Assembly (NCBI GenBank): GCA_031472005.1
Contig: PZJY01000013.1
Location: 124,001 to 188,000, forward strand
DNA: 64,000 nt
Direction of reading: 5' to 3'
Origin: Tetracladium setigerum
Lineage: Eukaryota > Ascomycota > Leotiomycetes > Helotiales
Shown here: positions 1 through 11,058 of the stretch, one piece after another
Layout: every line of letters starts with the position of its first letter
Numbering within the stretch: the first letter of the stretch is position 1
Made by a program: the position numbers and the translations under genes
The notes under the pieces: generated by a model
Told to the model about the DNA's origin: nothing
Databases searched by the model: none
What the model saw: only the letters and a program-made list of their open reading frames with translations

Positions 1-108
1 TTTAGTCTTTGTCATATCGTTTGCAATGCCTGTTGGGTAGCTCTACATTATTTGCACAGCACAATTGACGTAAAAGAGCCTTTGAAGCACTCTCGTCCAG
101 GCAAAAAT

Positions 109-413
109 TAGGCTATTTAACGGGGCCCCATGGAGCGGGTTTTCAGGTCAGCGCCCCAATCTATGGATAACCGGCCCCATAATGCCCTCGACCTAACCCG
201 ACCTATGGAGCCCTATCGAGTGCTAAGAGGGTGCTAAGAGGACTATTAAGATCTATTTTAAGGCTTTTTAAAGAGCCTTAGCAGCGTATAGGGCCTTATG
301 GGTAATAGGTATATTCGGACTTAACTTGTAAGGTAAATAAAATATATAAAAACTGCCCCATGGGGCTAATAACCGTGGATTTTTTGGCAACCTGCGGGTT
401 TTTTTATAGCCTA
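109..413. mobile_element. hAT-type MITE with 8-bp target-site duplication
   Basis: A 305-base element with perfect 8-base terminal inverted repeats: it starts TAGGCTAT (109-116) and ends ATAGCCTA (406-413). It is flanked by an identical direct repeat GCAAAAAT at 101-108 and 414-421. An 8-base target-site duplication is the known signature of hAT transposases. Beyond the first 8 bases the two ends share only loose similarity (ACGGG on the left, CCCG in the complement of the right end). Short CCCCATGG/CCATGGGG blocks lie near both ends, as in hAT subterminal repeats. No coding capacity is visible, so it is a non-autonomous (MITE-like) copy. The structure is seen directly; the superfamily is inferred. 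Confidence 0.75.
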
Positions 414-850
414 GCAAAAATTCACATACACAATTACCTTTACTGATGAATGACGCTTACTAAATTGTCAATCAACCATCGGTGCATCGATTGTTTGAAG
501 TCACCGAAATGAAAGGGAGTCAGATAGCATGCAAACAAAACTAAGGAAAAAACCTTCGTCTACTTTGCTGAGACTCGGCCTCGCCGTCACTTTCTTGCAT
601 CCATTCAAAGACACAATTCACCTGGGTCTTCTTATCAAGGACCAAAGGGATAGTCATGGTCGTATTTACCTGAGGACGCAAAGAAAGCATCTCTAGTCGA
701 GTTCGACTACTTAAAGCCTCCTCATCGACACCTCAGTCGCTCGTTTTCTCCTTCTCACACCATGGCCAATGTCAATAACAATACTCTTCCCTCTCGACAC
801 CCACTTTTCTTAATCACACACATTACCAAACTGACTGATTACCCGATATC

Positions 851-1028
851 ATGCGTGTAGCTCCTCCTCCTCGTTGCAATTACCTGCTTCTTGGGCTCCA
901 CTCCTCAAGTCGCCGCCAGCAACTTCAAGGCCTCTTGCCGAAGCCTGTCCGTTACCTACGAAGGCAAATTCTGGGACTACTGTAGAAAGCCAGATGGCAA
1001 GGAACAGTGGACTAGTATTTGGATTTGA
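851..1028 (+). pseudogene. Frameshifted small secreted protein, CVNH-like N-terminus
   Basis: An ATG at 851 is followed by three codons (MRV); after one extra base at 860 the frame starting at 861 gives a good signal peptide (LLLLVAITCFLG) and then a stretch with FKASC, a following YCRKPDG and a stop at 1026-1028. Spacing of NF-x-A-S-C and the second Cys followed by DG resembles the first half of a cyanovirin-N homology (CVNH) domain, where it would then be truncated. The one-base shift and short length suggest a broken gene, and a RIP-like AT-rich stretch follows about 60 bases later. An undetected short intron or sequence error at 860 would restore only a short secreted peptide. The family call is tentative. 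Confidence 0.35.
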
Positions 1029-1084
1029 AGATGGTAGGTAGGTCAATTGAGTACACCCTCCCCGCTCCATGCGCTTTGCACCTG

Positions 1085-1354
1085 GTTAATAATACGCATC
1101 GTATTATATATATATAGCTTATAAGAAATTTAAAGAATCTAGTCTATTGACCGCGCCTCGCTTAAATAAGAGATATTTCCCGCGATTATTAATCGCGTTA
1201 TTTAGAAATTAAAGCCGCGGAGACTTTTCCTCTTTTTTTAAATTTAAGAGGTACTATTACCCTTAAATCTTGTTTTCTTACCTTTTTAATTTAAAGGCAT
1301 TATTACCCTTAAAAGATTTTTTTATTTTTTTTAGTTTTTAAGAGGTATTATTAT
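1085..1354. repeat. AT-rich, TpA-rich RIP-like sequence
   Basis: Sharp shift to AT-rich sequence full of TTAA and TATA with almost no open frames, typical of a repeat mutated by RIP. It contains GGTACTATTACCC-type blocks that are reverse complements of the unit in the tandem array immediately to the right, so part of that repeat is present here in inverted orientation. Confidence 0.5.
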
Positions 1355-1620
1355 AAGCGGGGTAATAGTACCTACGTTGATTAAAACCGAGTTATAAGTA
1401 AGCGGGGTATTAGTACCTATATTAATTAAAATCGAGTTTTAAGCACGCGGGTAATAATACTTATATCGATTAAAATTAAGAAATATTAGACGTGGGGTAA
1501 TAGTACCCACACATCAGTTAAACTAAGTTACAAGCACGCGGGCGAGGTAATAGTACTTATATAGATCAAAAGCGAGACGTAGAATAGTATCGGTGATAGT
1601 ACTTACACCGACTAAAATAC
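1355..1620. repeat. Degenerate 45-base tandem repeat, about six copies
   Basis: The unit is roughly GCGGGGTAATAGTACCTA, then NNNGATTAAAA, then a GAGTTATAAG-like segment. Matching positions of the core (GGTAATAG or its variants) fall at about 1360, 1405, 1450, 1496, 1546 and 1592, a period of 45 bases with one 5-base and one 1-base insertion. Copies differ mainly by C/T and G/A changes. The array ends where normal-composition sequence resumes at about 1625. Confidence 0.7.
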
Positions 1621-2265
1621 ACCTGTAACTTTAAGAGCGGCAGATTGGGTGGCGGCTTATTTGGGCTCTCTTCAATTCAAGCGGACTGATACTTTTGGAT
1701 GCGGTTCGAAGACGCACTAGGTATATCTGGTAGCGGGATGCGCTCGCCGGTAGTCCGAGGTGTCATTTCTGACGGGATATTGAGGTGCTGGATTGTCCAT
1801 GTGCAAAGCAGCAGGATCCCAAGACACGACCAGACGATTTCAAGCGTGCCCCGGATGTCTGGGCCAGAGATATAGCCAGAGATGTGGTCGGGCAGCGGGC
1901 AAGCTGGCTGGAAGACTTGCATACTGAACAGTGATGATCGAAACGTCTTCGAGTTGAGCTGAGCCTAATAGCTGCAGCGTGTTTGCCGGCGTGTCTGATA
2001 GTGTTGCGACCGTGCAAATTTTCATATTTAAGAGCGTAAAGGTGCAGGTTTAACCATTCAAAGGATGCCATAAAGTGTTGGATTTTAAGTGCTTAATCAT
2101 CAAAATAGTACGAATGGCGGTTGCAAGAACTCACGCACAGCCCCTTGTAGGCAGTGAGTGCCATCGTGCCATAGAATCAAGCCGAATGCTTGGCAGAATG
2201 CTATCGTACAAGTAGAACATCTCGACGTAGCCTGATTCTAAATATGCTCAACATCGTTCATCGCC
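1621..2265. other. Intergenic, no gene recognised
   Basis: Normal base composition, unlike the repeat to the left. Overlapping minus-strand open frames (1677-2071) have no recognisable domain and no supporting splice structure. This stretch also serves as the upstream region of the HET gene at 2266. Confidence 0.5.
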
Positions 2266-4418
2266 ATGGCGGCGAGCATCGGACTTGAATACCTCCCTAA
2301 AGATCCGTTTGAGACCCGTGCGGACTCCCGACTATGCGATTTGTGCGCGACGCTCTTCTCAAACACTGACGACGTAAGAAGATTCGTCCTACGTCAAACA
2401 ATAAGCCGTTGCCGCCGTTACCAGAGCCTTGTAGAGTCGGAAGAACGTGGGTGTCGGCTCTGTTGCTTACTCCTCTCCATTATCAACGGGCCACCGTTAG
2501 AGTTGAATACTACTGACGGGATACCGGTGCCGACCGAAGAGGGAAATAATCGGACAGGCGTCGACAGCCTAAGCATTGTAGAGTGTCTGTTCGCTGGCGA
2601 AGGAGAGAAAACGATATCCACTGTCCGCATCGCCTGTAGAATCATACAAAGACCTGAACGGTTCAGACTTGTCAACATCTCGGCGGACGAAGGTACCTCA
2701 TTCGTCCCATGACACGGAGATAGAAATCAATGCTGACCAACGAAGATGATCCTGCCGCGGAGCATTTTCGCCTCAGAAGCCTCAACCCAAAATTCAACTG
2801 TCCCCGAACATTTGCTAAAGTTAAGAAATGGCTGGGAGAGTGCCATTCTAGCCACGAAAGGTGCAACAAATGTCAGCTGGGTCTAGCAAAGGCCGATGTC
2901 AAGCCAACCTATCTCATTAATGTCGCCTTAAAAAAAGAGGTAGTATTCTTACACCAGACAATAACGGAGGCTAGTGTCAAATATGCGGCCTTATCGTACC
3001 GCTGGGGATCTGAACAGCCGCACGCAACCACACTCAAAAGCCAGAAGGCATATGCCAAGGAGGGTATCGCGATCCAAATACTACCTCGCACGATCCAGGA
3101 TGCAATCATCGTTTGCAAGGAACTTGGCCTCGATTTCCTTTGGATAGACTCTCTATGCATTCCTCAAGACTCTCCGGCTGACTTGGAGCGCGAGCTCGCC
3201 ATCATGGGCGCAATTTACCACAACGCCCATGTTGTCATATCAGCCTCGTCTGCTCAGTCTTGTAACGAGGGGTTTCTGGATAAACGTCCCTTGCAGGAGC
3301 AGCCAATCAACATACCCTTCGGCGAGAGCGGGAGCATCGATCTCACTTCACAATCGTCCAAGGATTGCAAAGGATTTAGCGACAGCGAACAGCCGCTGAA
3401 TAGTAGAGCCTGGGCATACCAAGAGTCTTTCATGGCTAGGAGACTACTCGCTTTTCATAGGAGAGAAGTAGTTTGGAGTTGTTGCAAAACATGTGGTGAT
3501 AGCGGTGGTATGCGAGATCCAAGTATCATGTCTGCGCCTTTCAGCGAGTCTTGCCGTGTCGAGCACATATTTTTAGGCGAATTTAGAGATTGGGGCTTTG
3601 TAGTCCAAACCTATTCTCGAAAAAGGCTAACTTGTGAAAGCGATAAGCTACCGGCACTGGCAGGCATTGCAGAGGTATTTAACTCAGGCTTCGAAAAAGG
3701 AGGGGATTACAGGGCTGGAATCTTTCTCCGAGAATTCAATCAACTTATTGCCTGGTATATGCCTTATCCCGGGGATGACCTATGGCCAGCGCGTCCGGTA
3801 ACGTGGCGAGCTCCCTCGTGGTCATACATGTCTATCGACGGTCCGATTGCCTTGATTGATCTCAACGGACGCTCAGAAGGTCCACAGCCTACCTCGGAGT
3901 ACCAAGGCTTCCTTTGGAACGCAAAGATGAATTTCAAGCTAGCCTCTGAAGAGAATCCGTATGGAGCAGTAACGGATGCAAGTATGCATTTCCGCGGTCA
4001 GCTTATAGAAGTGCGCCTTGGGGCAAGGATTGAGGAGCGCTGGTTCAATGTAGAACAACTATCCAAACCAAGCGTGTTTGCTCAGACTCCTGATGAATGG
4101 CATGTCAATTTCGATGCAATAATCTCCACGAAAGGCGCCGAAACCAAAACGATGATGATCTCATCCTGCTACGGTATCTTGCCTTTGAATACCCGCTTCT
4201 GGTGGCTCCCCATGTATCATACCCAGCGGTCAGTGGACTCCAAGTGCAATCGGGAGACTGGGTACCGTTATGGAGAAAGACTCATAGGCTTTGCATTGGC
4301 CTGCCTACCCGATGGGAGGTTTCACCGGGTTGGTCATATCGTGTGCGAGGGAAAGGAAGGCGAGATTCTCGTGGAGCAAATTGAGAAGCTGGAATTCACA
4401 GAATTTATGTTCATTTGA
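2266..4418 (+). CDS. HET-domain (heterokaryon incompatibility) protein
   Basis: Two frames appear to be joined by one 53-base intron (2671-2723, GTCAAC...GATAG, phase 0), giving about 700 residues. The first exon has Cys-rich LCDLC and CRLCC motifs typical of the region in front of HET domains. The second contains the HET hallmarks in order: the YAALSYRWG block, LPRTIQDAI, ELGLDFLWIDSLCIPQD and an AIYHNAHVVISASSA block, then RAWAYQE and the usual variable C-terminal half. HET proteins trigger non-self recognition cell death or other immunity-like responses in filamentous fungi. It stands alone in a repeat-rich stretch next to RIP islands, a common setting for this fast-evolving family. If the intron is not real, the gene is split by a stop at 2710 and would be a pseudogene; the donor GTCAAC is weak. 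Confidence 0.85.
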
Positions 4419-4892
4419 GATTTATGCTCCACAATCTAATTTTGATAGTCTAGAGTTTAGTTCCAATAGTCTGAAGTCCAGAGATAATCGCTACTAACTT
4501 AATACTAGAACACAACCCCCCCCCCCCCTCCCCCCTCTCGCAGCAGGCGGATATGCAACCACCAGCGAGTTGTTCAAGCAATGGAAAGATAGGGTGCACT
4601 AGAAGGGGCATGAAACGGAAATTATTCTACATCGTCACTTGTTTGGTTTTTCTACGATGATGCTCTTTGAATGGTGAGGAGTAAATCACATAATTTATAT
4701 TTAGTTCTAATTGTAGATTCCTGCTTTGCAGGACACCCACATTGGACTATATTGAAAATGATTCATATGAGCCCAAGGTTGCTGTTCTGGACGAACTTCT
4801 TGTGTATTTCTTTGTGTGATTTAAGATATGTCATGCGTGCCATGCAAACTTCGAATCTCCTACCTCCAACTGGAATCTCAGTAGGCGTACGG
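4419..4892. other. Intergenic with C homopolymer
   Basis: Downstream of the HET gene. The only notable element is a C-run interrupted by a single T followed by six Cs (about 4516-4536), an assembly-error hotspot. No supported gene. Confidence 0.5.
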
Positions 4893-5490
4893 TCAAAACG
4901 AGAATCGAATGTTCCTCTCGTCCACTTCCCGTGTGACATCCTCCCTATGGCTGTTACGCTGACAACAAACATATCGATAGCCATGTCCTCCACGATTCGG
5001 TTCCATCACAGCAACATGTCCGCCTCCACCATTCCTCACATATTCGACTCCAACCTTCTGATTGACATCCAGAAACTTTGCTTGTCTCCCAATCGCAGCG
5101 TTATCATCTGAATTCTGGAATCCACCATTGTAGAAGGTGACTTGGATGCGCCTGTTACGTACAACCCAATCGATCCTCTCAAACAGCGGTCGCATTTTCG
5201 AGACTGGAAGACCACCTGATCCATCTTGAGGCATGGCGATGTTGACGTCTTCTGAGAGTCCGTCGGCTGATTTACCGAGAGGGTAAGCGAGTGTCACGAA
5301 GATGCAGTTGTCAGTGCTGTTGGTGGGATTGTATGATGAGCCTTGTCGTCGACGGATCATCGTGCATTGCGACTCTGAAAACGACCGAAGCGCCGCTTGC
5401 ATTCGGGACAGGAGTATTTGTCGATGGGGGATACGTGGGCTTCGAGGAGCGCTTCGTGGCTGTTAGAGGGATGGGTAAGCAGTGTTTGTG
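4893..5490 (-). pseudogene. Degenerate gene with C2H2-like segment
   Basis: On the minus strand the frame 5402-4893 reads as plausible coding sequence (even amino-acid use, segments such as FVTLAYPLGKSADG and MRPLFERIDWVV) without a domain I recognise. Just upstream, in a different frame (about 5485-5355), there is a zinc-finger-like stretch: SNSHEALLEAH, then SCPECKRRF. The two frames overlap without a usable GT-AG intron between them, so the gene is either frameshifted or mispredicted. It abuts the RIP island that begins at about 5560. I treat it as a damaged gene; an intact hypothetical protein from 5402 or 5358 is the alternative. Confidence 0.35.
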
Positions 5491-5559
5491 TCTGTCATTG
5501 TTGGACCGGAAGATCGTTGATGACTCGACAACCGTGGAGCCGTGTCTTATTTATCTATA

Positions 5560-6080
5560 GAATAGAGATATTGAGGTAGAGATAGTGATGCTTCAGTGCG
5601 AATACTTATATTGGGGGCATAAATCTTACATAATTAAGTTTATCTTTAAAATAACGGGTTATTTAACTTATAGAACGCTTTAATTCTCCTTTGATATAGT
5701 CGAACTCCTTTTAATAGCGTACATACACAGGAATATTAAAAAGGCGAGGCACTTACTTAAAAGTAATATATATTACTCTACGCGAGATATCTTTAATAGA
5801 ACGTTATTAAAATAAGCGGCTTAGTACAGTTATAAAGAGGTAATATACTTACTTATAGTATATAAGGCCTCGATAATATAGGAGAATATATATTATTAGA
5901 TAGTAATATATTAGGCCTTAACGGAGAGGTATAAAGACGCAATTAAGGAGCTTCTCCTCGCTGGAGGAGATATATTTTACTTAGACTTAAAGGGCTAGAT
6001 ATTATTATGTTTAATTATAAAGAGCGGGTTTAAGGAAACGGCGTCTCTTTTATTAATAAGGGGCGTAGTAAGATTTAAAT
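5560..6080. repeat. RIP-like AT-rich island
   Basis: About 500 bases strongly enriched in TA dinucleotides (TATAT, TTAATA, ATATTA) and poor in CA/TG, with no open frame of note. This is the composition left by repeat-induced point mutation of a transposable element. No long terminal repeat or inverted ends can be matched by eye, so the parent element is unknown. Confidence 0.6.
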
Positions 6081-8045
6081 ACAGTCTCGCCAACAATAAT
6101 GCCCGCCGACCGAACCAGAGCGAGACCATCGTCAACTGTGAATGCGAAGCCCGAGATAAGAGATGGCCCTGGCCTTGGTCTGAGGTTGACCCCAACGATC
6201 GTGTTACTGTAGGCTTACACAGATGTCCAGCTCTTTTATGGAAGTAATCAAATCGCTAATTTACACTTTTTCCACAGAACCGAAATGGCGTCTTGAATTG
6301 CAACTGGGAAGGCTGAATACCATCAAGATTTCGGCATTGACCTCTCGAAATTTTCTCTTTTTGAACTCTCGGGTTACTAGTCTTTGTATTCAGCCGAGCT
6401 TTGCACGACTTCATTCTTCAACACTGGGTGCCTTGAGTATAATTGACTTGGCATTGTCGGAAACCCTGGTCGACTGGATAGTTTCGATGGTTCTGATAGT
6501 TCTTTTTAGTGGTTTTGGTAGAATTTTCTATTCCTAGCTCGGTGTTAGCTTGCTTGGACTTTCTATTCAAATAATAATAGGGCGGTCTCCTCCATCCTTC
6601 TCGCCAATGAAGTGCTGTGACATCTTGCAAAGGACCTATTTATTGTGCCGATTTCTTTCTATTTCTTTGTTAATTGGGTAAATATGGTTACACTGGTCAC
6701 GACCCCCTCAGTGTTCCAAGCTCATCCTGCTATTGTGCAATGTCCCATCCCCCAACTTCCTCCTCAGGATCTTGGGCACCTCCCGCAACGCCACAAAAAC
6801 AAGCAGTTAACCTTATCACAGCAGGCCTTCCTTCTACGGAATACAGTAGGACGGAGTAATCGCTCTCTTTGCATAGCTCCTTCGCATCATCTTTCCATAA
6901 TCAGACAACCGCCAACAGATCACCCAAAATCCATCACCGAACATAAACTCCCATGTTTCATCCTTCCATTCTCGCATCTTGCAGCATCCAATGTTAAAAG
7001 GAAATCTAATCTCCTTTACCCCTCCATCTTATTTTAAGCATAACGCTAAAGACAACCATCCAGATATTTCGGAGTATTTCGTGCATATGGCTGAGACTTT
7101 TAGTGGCTCCTTTTCTTCCATGCATGCGGGACGGTACGACGACAAGACAGCCTTCAACGCCAACCATCATTCCTCGATTCCTCCGCAATTAACTTTAGGT
7201 AACCCTCCTTCCCCTTTGTGCTACACTGCCACAACACTGCACACGCAGTACCGTTGATAGGAATCCAGGTACAATCACCAGGATCTTCGTTAAGATTACG
7301 GTGCCAACACATGATCTCCAAAACCTAAAAATAAGAATGTTATTAGATTGTTGGGAGAAAGTTACGCCGCGTCTGACGATGCACTTAGACCAACAACAGC
7401 CAAACAATCCCATCTAGGTACCTAGGCCGAAGTAGTCAGCATTGGCAACAGACCATGTAAATCAAAAATCAAAAAAATAATAAGCTTGAGAGAAAGCTGA
7501 AAACGAAAGTCTGCCTGGTAGACATTTAACCTCCATGCATTCATCCTCTCATTCGACGGCTCGCAAACTCTTCTTAGATTAATTGTGTTTCAAAGGCATG
7601 GGGTGAATTGGTGCTCGAGAGGAATTATTTGGCAGAATATTGTAGCTTGCACGTCCTGATTAGACTATATGGTCAAGGAAAGTGGTTATTCTTAGGGTAG
7701 GCAGCTATTGAGTGTTCGGGTTGGGCTACTCGGAATCCTGAATTGCATCCTTCGAGATGGTGAATGAAGTAATGGAATCTTCCAATTCTCCGTCTTGGAA
7801 AAAGTTTGTGAGATGAAAAGGCAGAAATGGAATGATAGGATTGCGGGGAAGTGGACTGGATGGGCTACTATGAGGACTGCAATCGGTGATGTATAGTTCT
7901 GGAAGAGAAATATAAAAAGGTAGAATAATCCTCTCTCAGTTCATCAGTCTTCACTCCTCATATTCATCCCCTTCGAAAACCGGCGCTTGAACAGTTCGAT
8001 ACAACCCAACCCTTCAAAGACACTGAAAGCTCCTTTGTAAACAAA
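6081..8045. other. Long intergenic stretch with a possible gene fragment
   Basis: At 6080-6210 the minus strand has a short coding-like stretch (reading NTIVGVNLRPRPGP, then FAFTVDDGLALV) that runs into the RIP island and has no start or end, so it may be a gene cut by the repeat. The rest is without a supportable gene. 7920-8045 is CT-rich leader sequence of the gene that starts at 8046. Confidence 0.4.
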
Positions 8046-9202
8046 ATGCATATCCAATCCCTTCTCACCACCATCTTCCTAGCCACTGCTCTCGTGGAAG
8101 CAGCTCTCAACGAGCCTTGCTATGGAGCTGGAGGCGTCGCTGGTAAATCCCACTTTCCTATCTTTCCCATAGTCTCTCCCTTCCTTTCTCTTTCAACTCA
8201 AACCTCTCACTCCAGCAGTCCAGCTCCTTCATTCACTCAATCTAACCACCCAACACAGGCGTCTGCGTAACAACTGCAACCTGCTCCTCCAACGGCGGAA
8301 CAACAATCAACAACGCCTGCCCCCGCGACCCAGCTAATGTAAAGTGTTGCACGAAACCCAAGTGCTCCAGTGCTGGTAATTGCCGCTGGTCCAGCGATTG
8401 TGGCGGCTCGTCTTTGACTGGACAGTGTCCTGGTCCGGCTGGGTTCAAGTGTTGTCAATCATCCGTATGTTCCCCTTTTCCCTTCCTCCTCATCCATTTC
8501 GCGATCTTCAGCCACCCTTACTTTGAATCTTCATCTCCGGTTTTAATATTTGAGACATTGTCCAACGACTGACCTTTCGGTTTGTGGTAAATAGGCTACG
8601 GGATTTGGGGGCTACCCAGCCCCAGCCTTCCCCTCCACGGGAACATCAGCAAATGCATGTAAAGTCGTGGCGGCCAATGGAGCCAGAAAAATCGTGGCTG
8701 CTTTCCCTGGCAGAGTGAGACAAATCTTTTGCACAAGAGGTTGTGCGTGTGGTAGTGGATCCGACCATTGCTGTGGCAAGGCGACGGACATGATGTGCTC
8801 TGATGCTGGTGGTGTAAGTCTTTTCCTCATGTTTCAACCTTCTCCCACAAACCTCTCGAGTTCCTATTTCTCTTAGATTCTTTCTCTTCCTCTTTTTGGA
8901 TGTGGTTGACTGATGTTATGATCTTGATATAGACTGCAACTACCTCAGGTAAACAGATCGCAGAGTGGGTAATGCGAAACGCGGCATCTCTGAACTTGAA
9001 GTATGTCATTTGGGGACAGAGAATTTGGGCGCCAAGAGATGGTGTGAAGAGTTGGAATTTGTGGGAGACAATGGAGGATCGTGGAGATGTTACCCAAAAT
9101 CATTGGTAAGTTTTATTGTGGTATCTGCATTCGTGTGGAAGTCGAAGTACTTCGCTAACACGGGTCTGTAACAGGGATCATGTTCACGTTAGCTACAACT
9201 AA
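8046..9202 (+). CDS. Secreted Cys-rich protein with M15/ARB_07466-like C-terminal domain
   Basis: Five exons: 8046-8142, 8259-8464, 8595-8813, 8933-9105, 9175-9202; all introns are GT-AG with in-phase junctions and clear branch sites. The product is about 240 residues. Residues 1-20 are a signal peptide. Next comes a Cys-rich module with two similar halves (NEPCYGAGGVAGVC...VKCCTKP and NCRWSSDCGG...FKCCQSS). The C-terminal half has SDHCCGKATDMMC and ends NHWDHVHVSYN: an H-x4-K-A-x-D plus D-H-V-H pattern like the zinc ligands of M15-type peptidoglycan peptidases and of the ARB_07466-like domain. A role in cutting or binding bacterial peptidoglycan is inference. It is probably extracellular. 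Splicing was decided by the in-frame continuity of the conserved C-terminus. Confidence 0.85.
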
Positions 9203-9665
9203 AAAGTAGTAGTAGTAGAGAGAGTATCGAGAGAAGTCGGGGGAGGAACTGGTTGGATATTCTTCTCAATGGGTGGTATTAATGCATGCATGGAAGGCAC
9301 TTACTTGTCTTTGGCCCCTCCTTGATTTCGTCAAGTCGTCTGCATATCCTCGAGTACAACGTGCAGAGAACGAGAAGAAACTCAAACAAAGGGAACCATG
9401 GATATTTTTATTTGTCTTTTTTATTTGCTATTCAAATTGGTCTTCTCTTCTAAACCTTTCCGGCCAAATCGAAGCAAAATGAATCTTATATACATGATAA
9501 CGACGTTCCATTCCACGTCTTTCACAGCGAACGTGCCCCGAACCCCAAATATTCTATCCCAAACTCCAAAAGAAAATGCATTGTGCAGCGTTTTTTGCGT
9601 CCCATAGACTCCTCAATTGTATATACACGTCGGCCACGTATCTCTCGTTGCCATCTCATCCGGAT

Positions 9666-10063
9666 CTAGTGGACACCCTGTACCCACTCAATACCCTTCT
9701 CAGCCATGATAGGCCATGTCAAGAAGAAAGCGAAGAATGGGAAGTAACTATCACAACAAACAATTATTAGCCTCTCACACAATTCCAATAGTCGACAAAG
9801 CACTTTGCTAGGTAAGGTACTTACAACTTGGCAGTGTCAGCAGTTTTCCTGACTTGTTTTGCCCAGTCACCCTTCGCATGCACCGTTCGCGATGAAGCTC
9901 GCGAGATGATGTGAGAAGCCGATGGTGCGGCGGTGGTAGATGAGAAACGAGCGATGTGGTGGCCAGAGCAGGAGAGGGATCGGCGGAGGGCACCTGTGGT
10001 GTTGAACTCCCACGCGTTGCGGATGATGGGGCGGAGAAGAGGAGTGAGTGTTTGAGAAGACAT
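9666..10063 (-). CDS. Small mitochondrial single-pass membrane protein
   Basis: Two exons, 10063-9825 and 9747-9666, split by a 77-base intron with GTAAGT donor and phase 2 junction. The product is about 106 residues. The N-terminus is a classic mitochondrial presequence: Arg/Ser-rich, no acids in RRSLSCSGHHIARFSSTT. After the intron comes one hydrophobic segment, FYFPFFAFFLTWPIM, and a short tail ending GIEWVQGVH. Its size and architecture fit a minor subunit or assembly factor of an inner-membrane complex, but I do not recognise which. The gene at 11059-11453 has the same layout and the same intron position, so the two look like tandem paralogues. Confidence 0.75.
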
Positions 10064-11058
10064 TTTCGTTATGTGAGAAGAGTTGATTCTTTTTCTTCAG
10101 AGAGGAGTGTGGTTTGATTGGATAGAGGGGAGTTGTTGTATTTGGAGTTGAGAGTTTTCGATCGAGTGAAGGGAGTTGTTATGTGCGAACTGAGTTGAGT
10201 TGGGTTGAATGGGTTATAGAGTAATAACAAAAGTCTTAACTATCTACGGATCACACAGAAGATATATACTCTCCATTGCCCATTTCGAAACAAATCGTAG
10301 CATATTGTCCCTCTGCCGCCGTCTCCCGCCGTCAACATAGCATCATAACTGCATCCTGCCCATCAACATCGTATCACCAGTACTTGCATACAAGGAATGC
10401 TCACCCCATTTCCAGCTTACCGGGATTTACTCATCTGGAACAGCAAGTTTCTGATTGGATATTTAATAAGCGATGTTGTTCGCATAGCCGGTTATTTGCG
10501 GACGCGTAAAGAATGTGTGTCGATGTCGATGGGGAATGTCGTGATGTTGTTGGCGGAGTTCGCCGCTTTGGGCTGTTTATGGGGTGAGCATCACCTGATG
10601 TTTTGGGACGGTGAGGTGATGACATAGTTTACACCCAAAAGGTCGGATTAAATGGTCTTTGATATATCTAGACTGTTCTTTGGGTATGGGAAGGTTTTTG
10701 GACCATTCTAGATGGGTCGTGGCGGGATTGTTGGGAAGTGATTGAGTTCTGGGTGGTTGTGGGATGTTTAGCTTAGCGAAGGTCTGGTTGCGATTGAGAA
10801 ACAATTTGTTCAAAAGCCATCTAGAAAAATACTAAATACACCCAATTTAGCTTGAGCTTGCTGTCTTCATTCTTTCGGTGTTTACAATACATCTTACAGA
10901 CCGTGCCAATCTTGGTCCATGGCGTGTCCCAGCGCAGCCGAAGCCAGGCTCGCCACCACGCGTCATGTTTCTTCCTGAGTATTCTCGATGCAATTTCCAG
11001 CAAGGCTTCCACAGGTTTCATTTCAAACTTCTTCATTTTCTTGTCTCCCAAATTCCAC
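10064..11058. other. Intergenic between the two small mitochondrial genes
   Basis: Contains the promoter of the 9666-10063 gene (about 10064-10260). Short frames such as 10397-10627 (+) and 11072-10821 (-) lack domains or splice support. Nothing else identified. Confidence 0.45.

Noticed and set aside
1677..2071. Overlapping minus-strand frames in the HET upstream region
   Set aside because: Three frames overlap without a consistent product; no motifs.
10397..10627. Plus-strand 76-codon frame with hydrophobic stretches
   Set aside because: No start context, no homologue-like motif; lies in an intergenic region.
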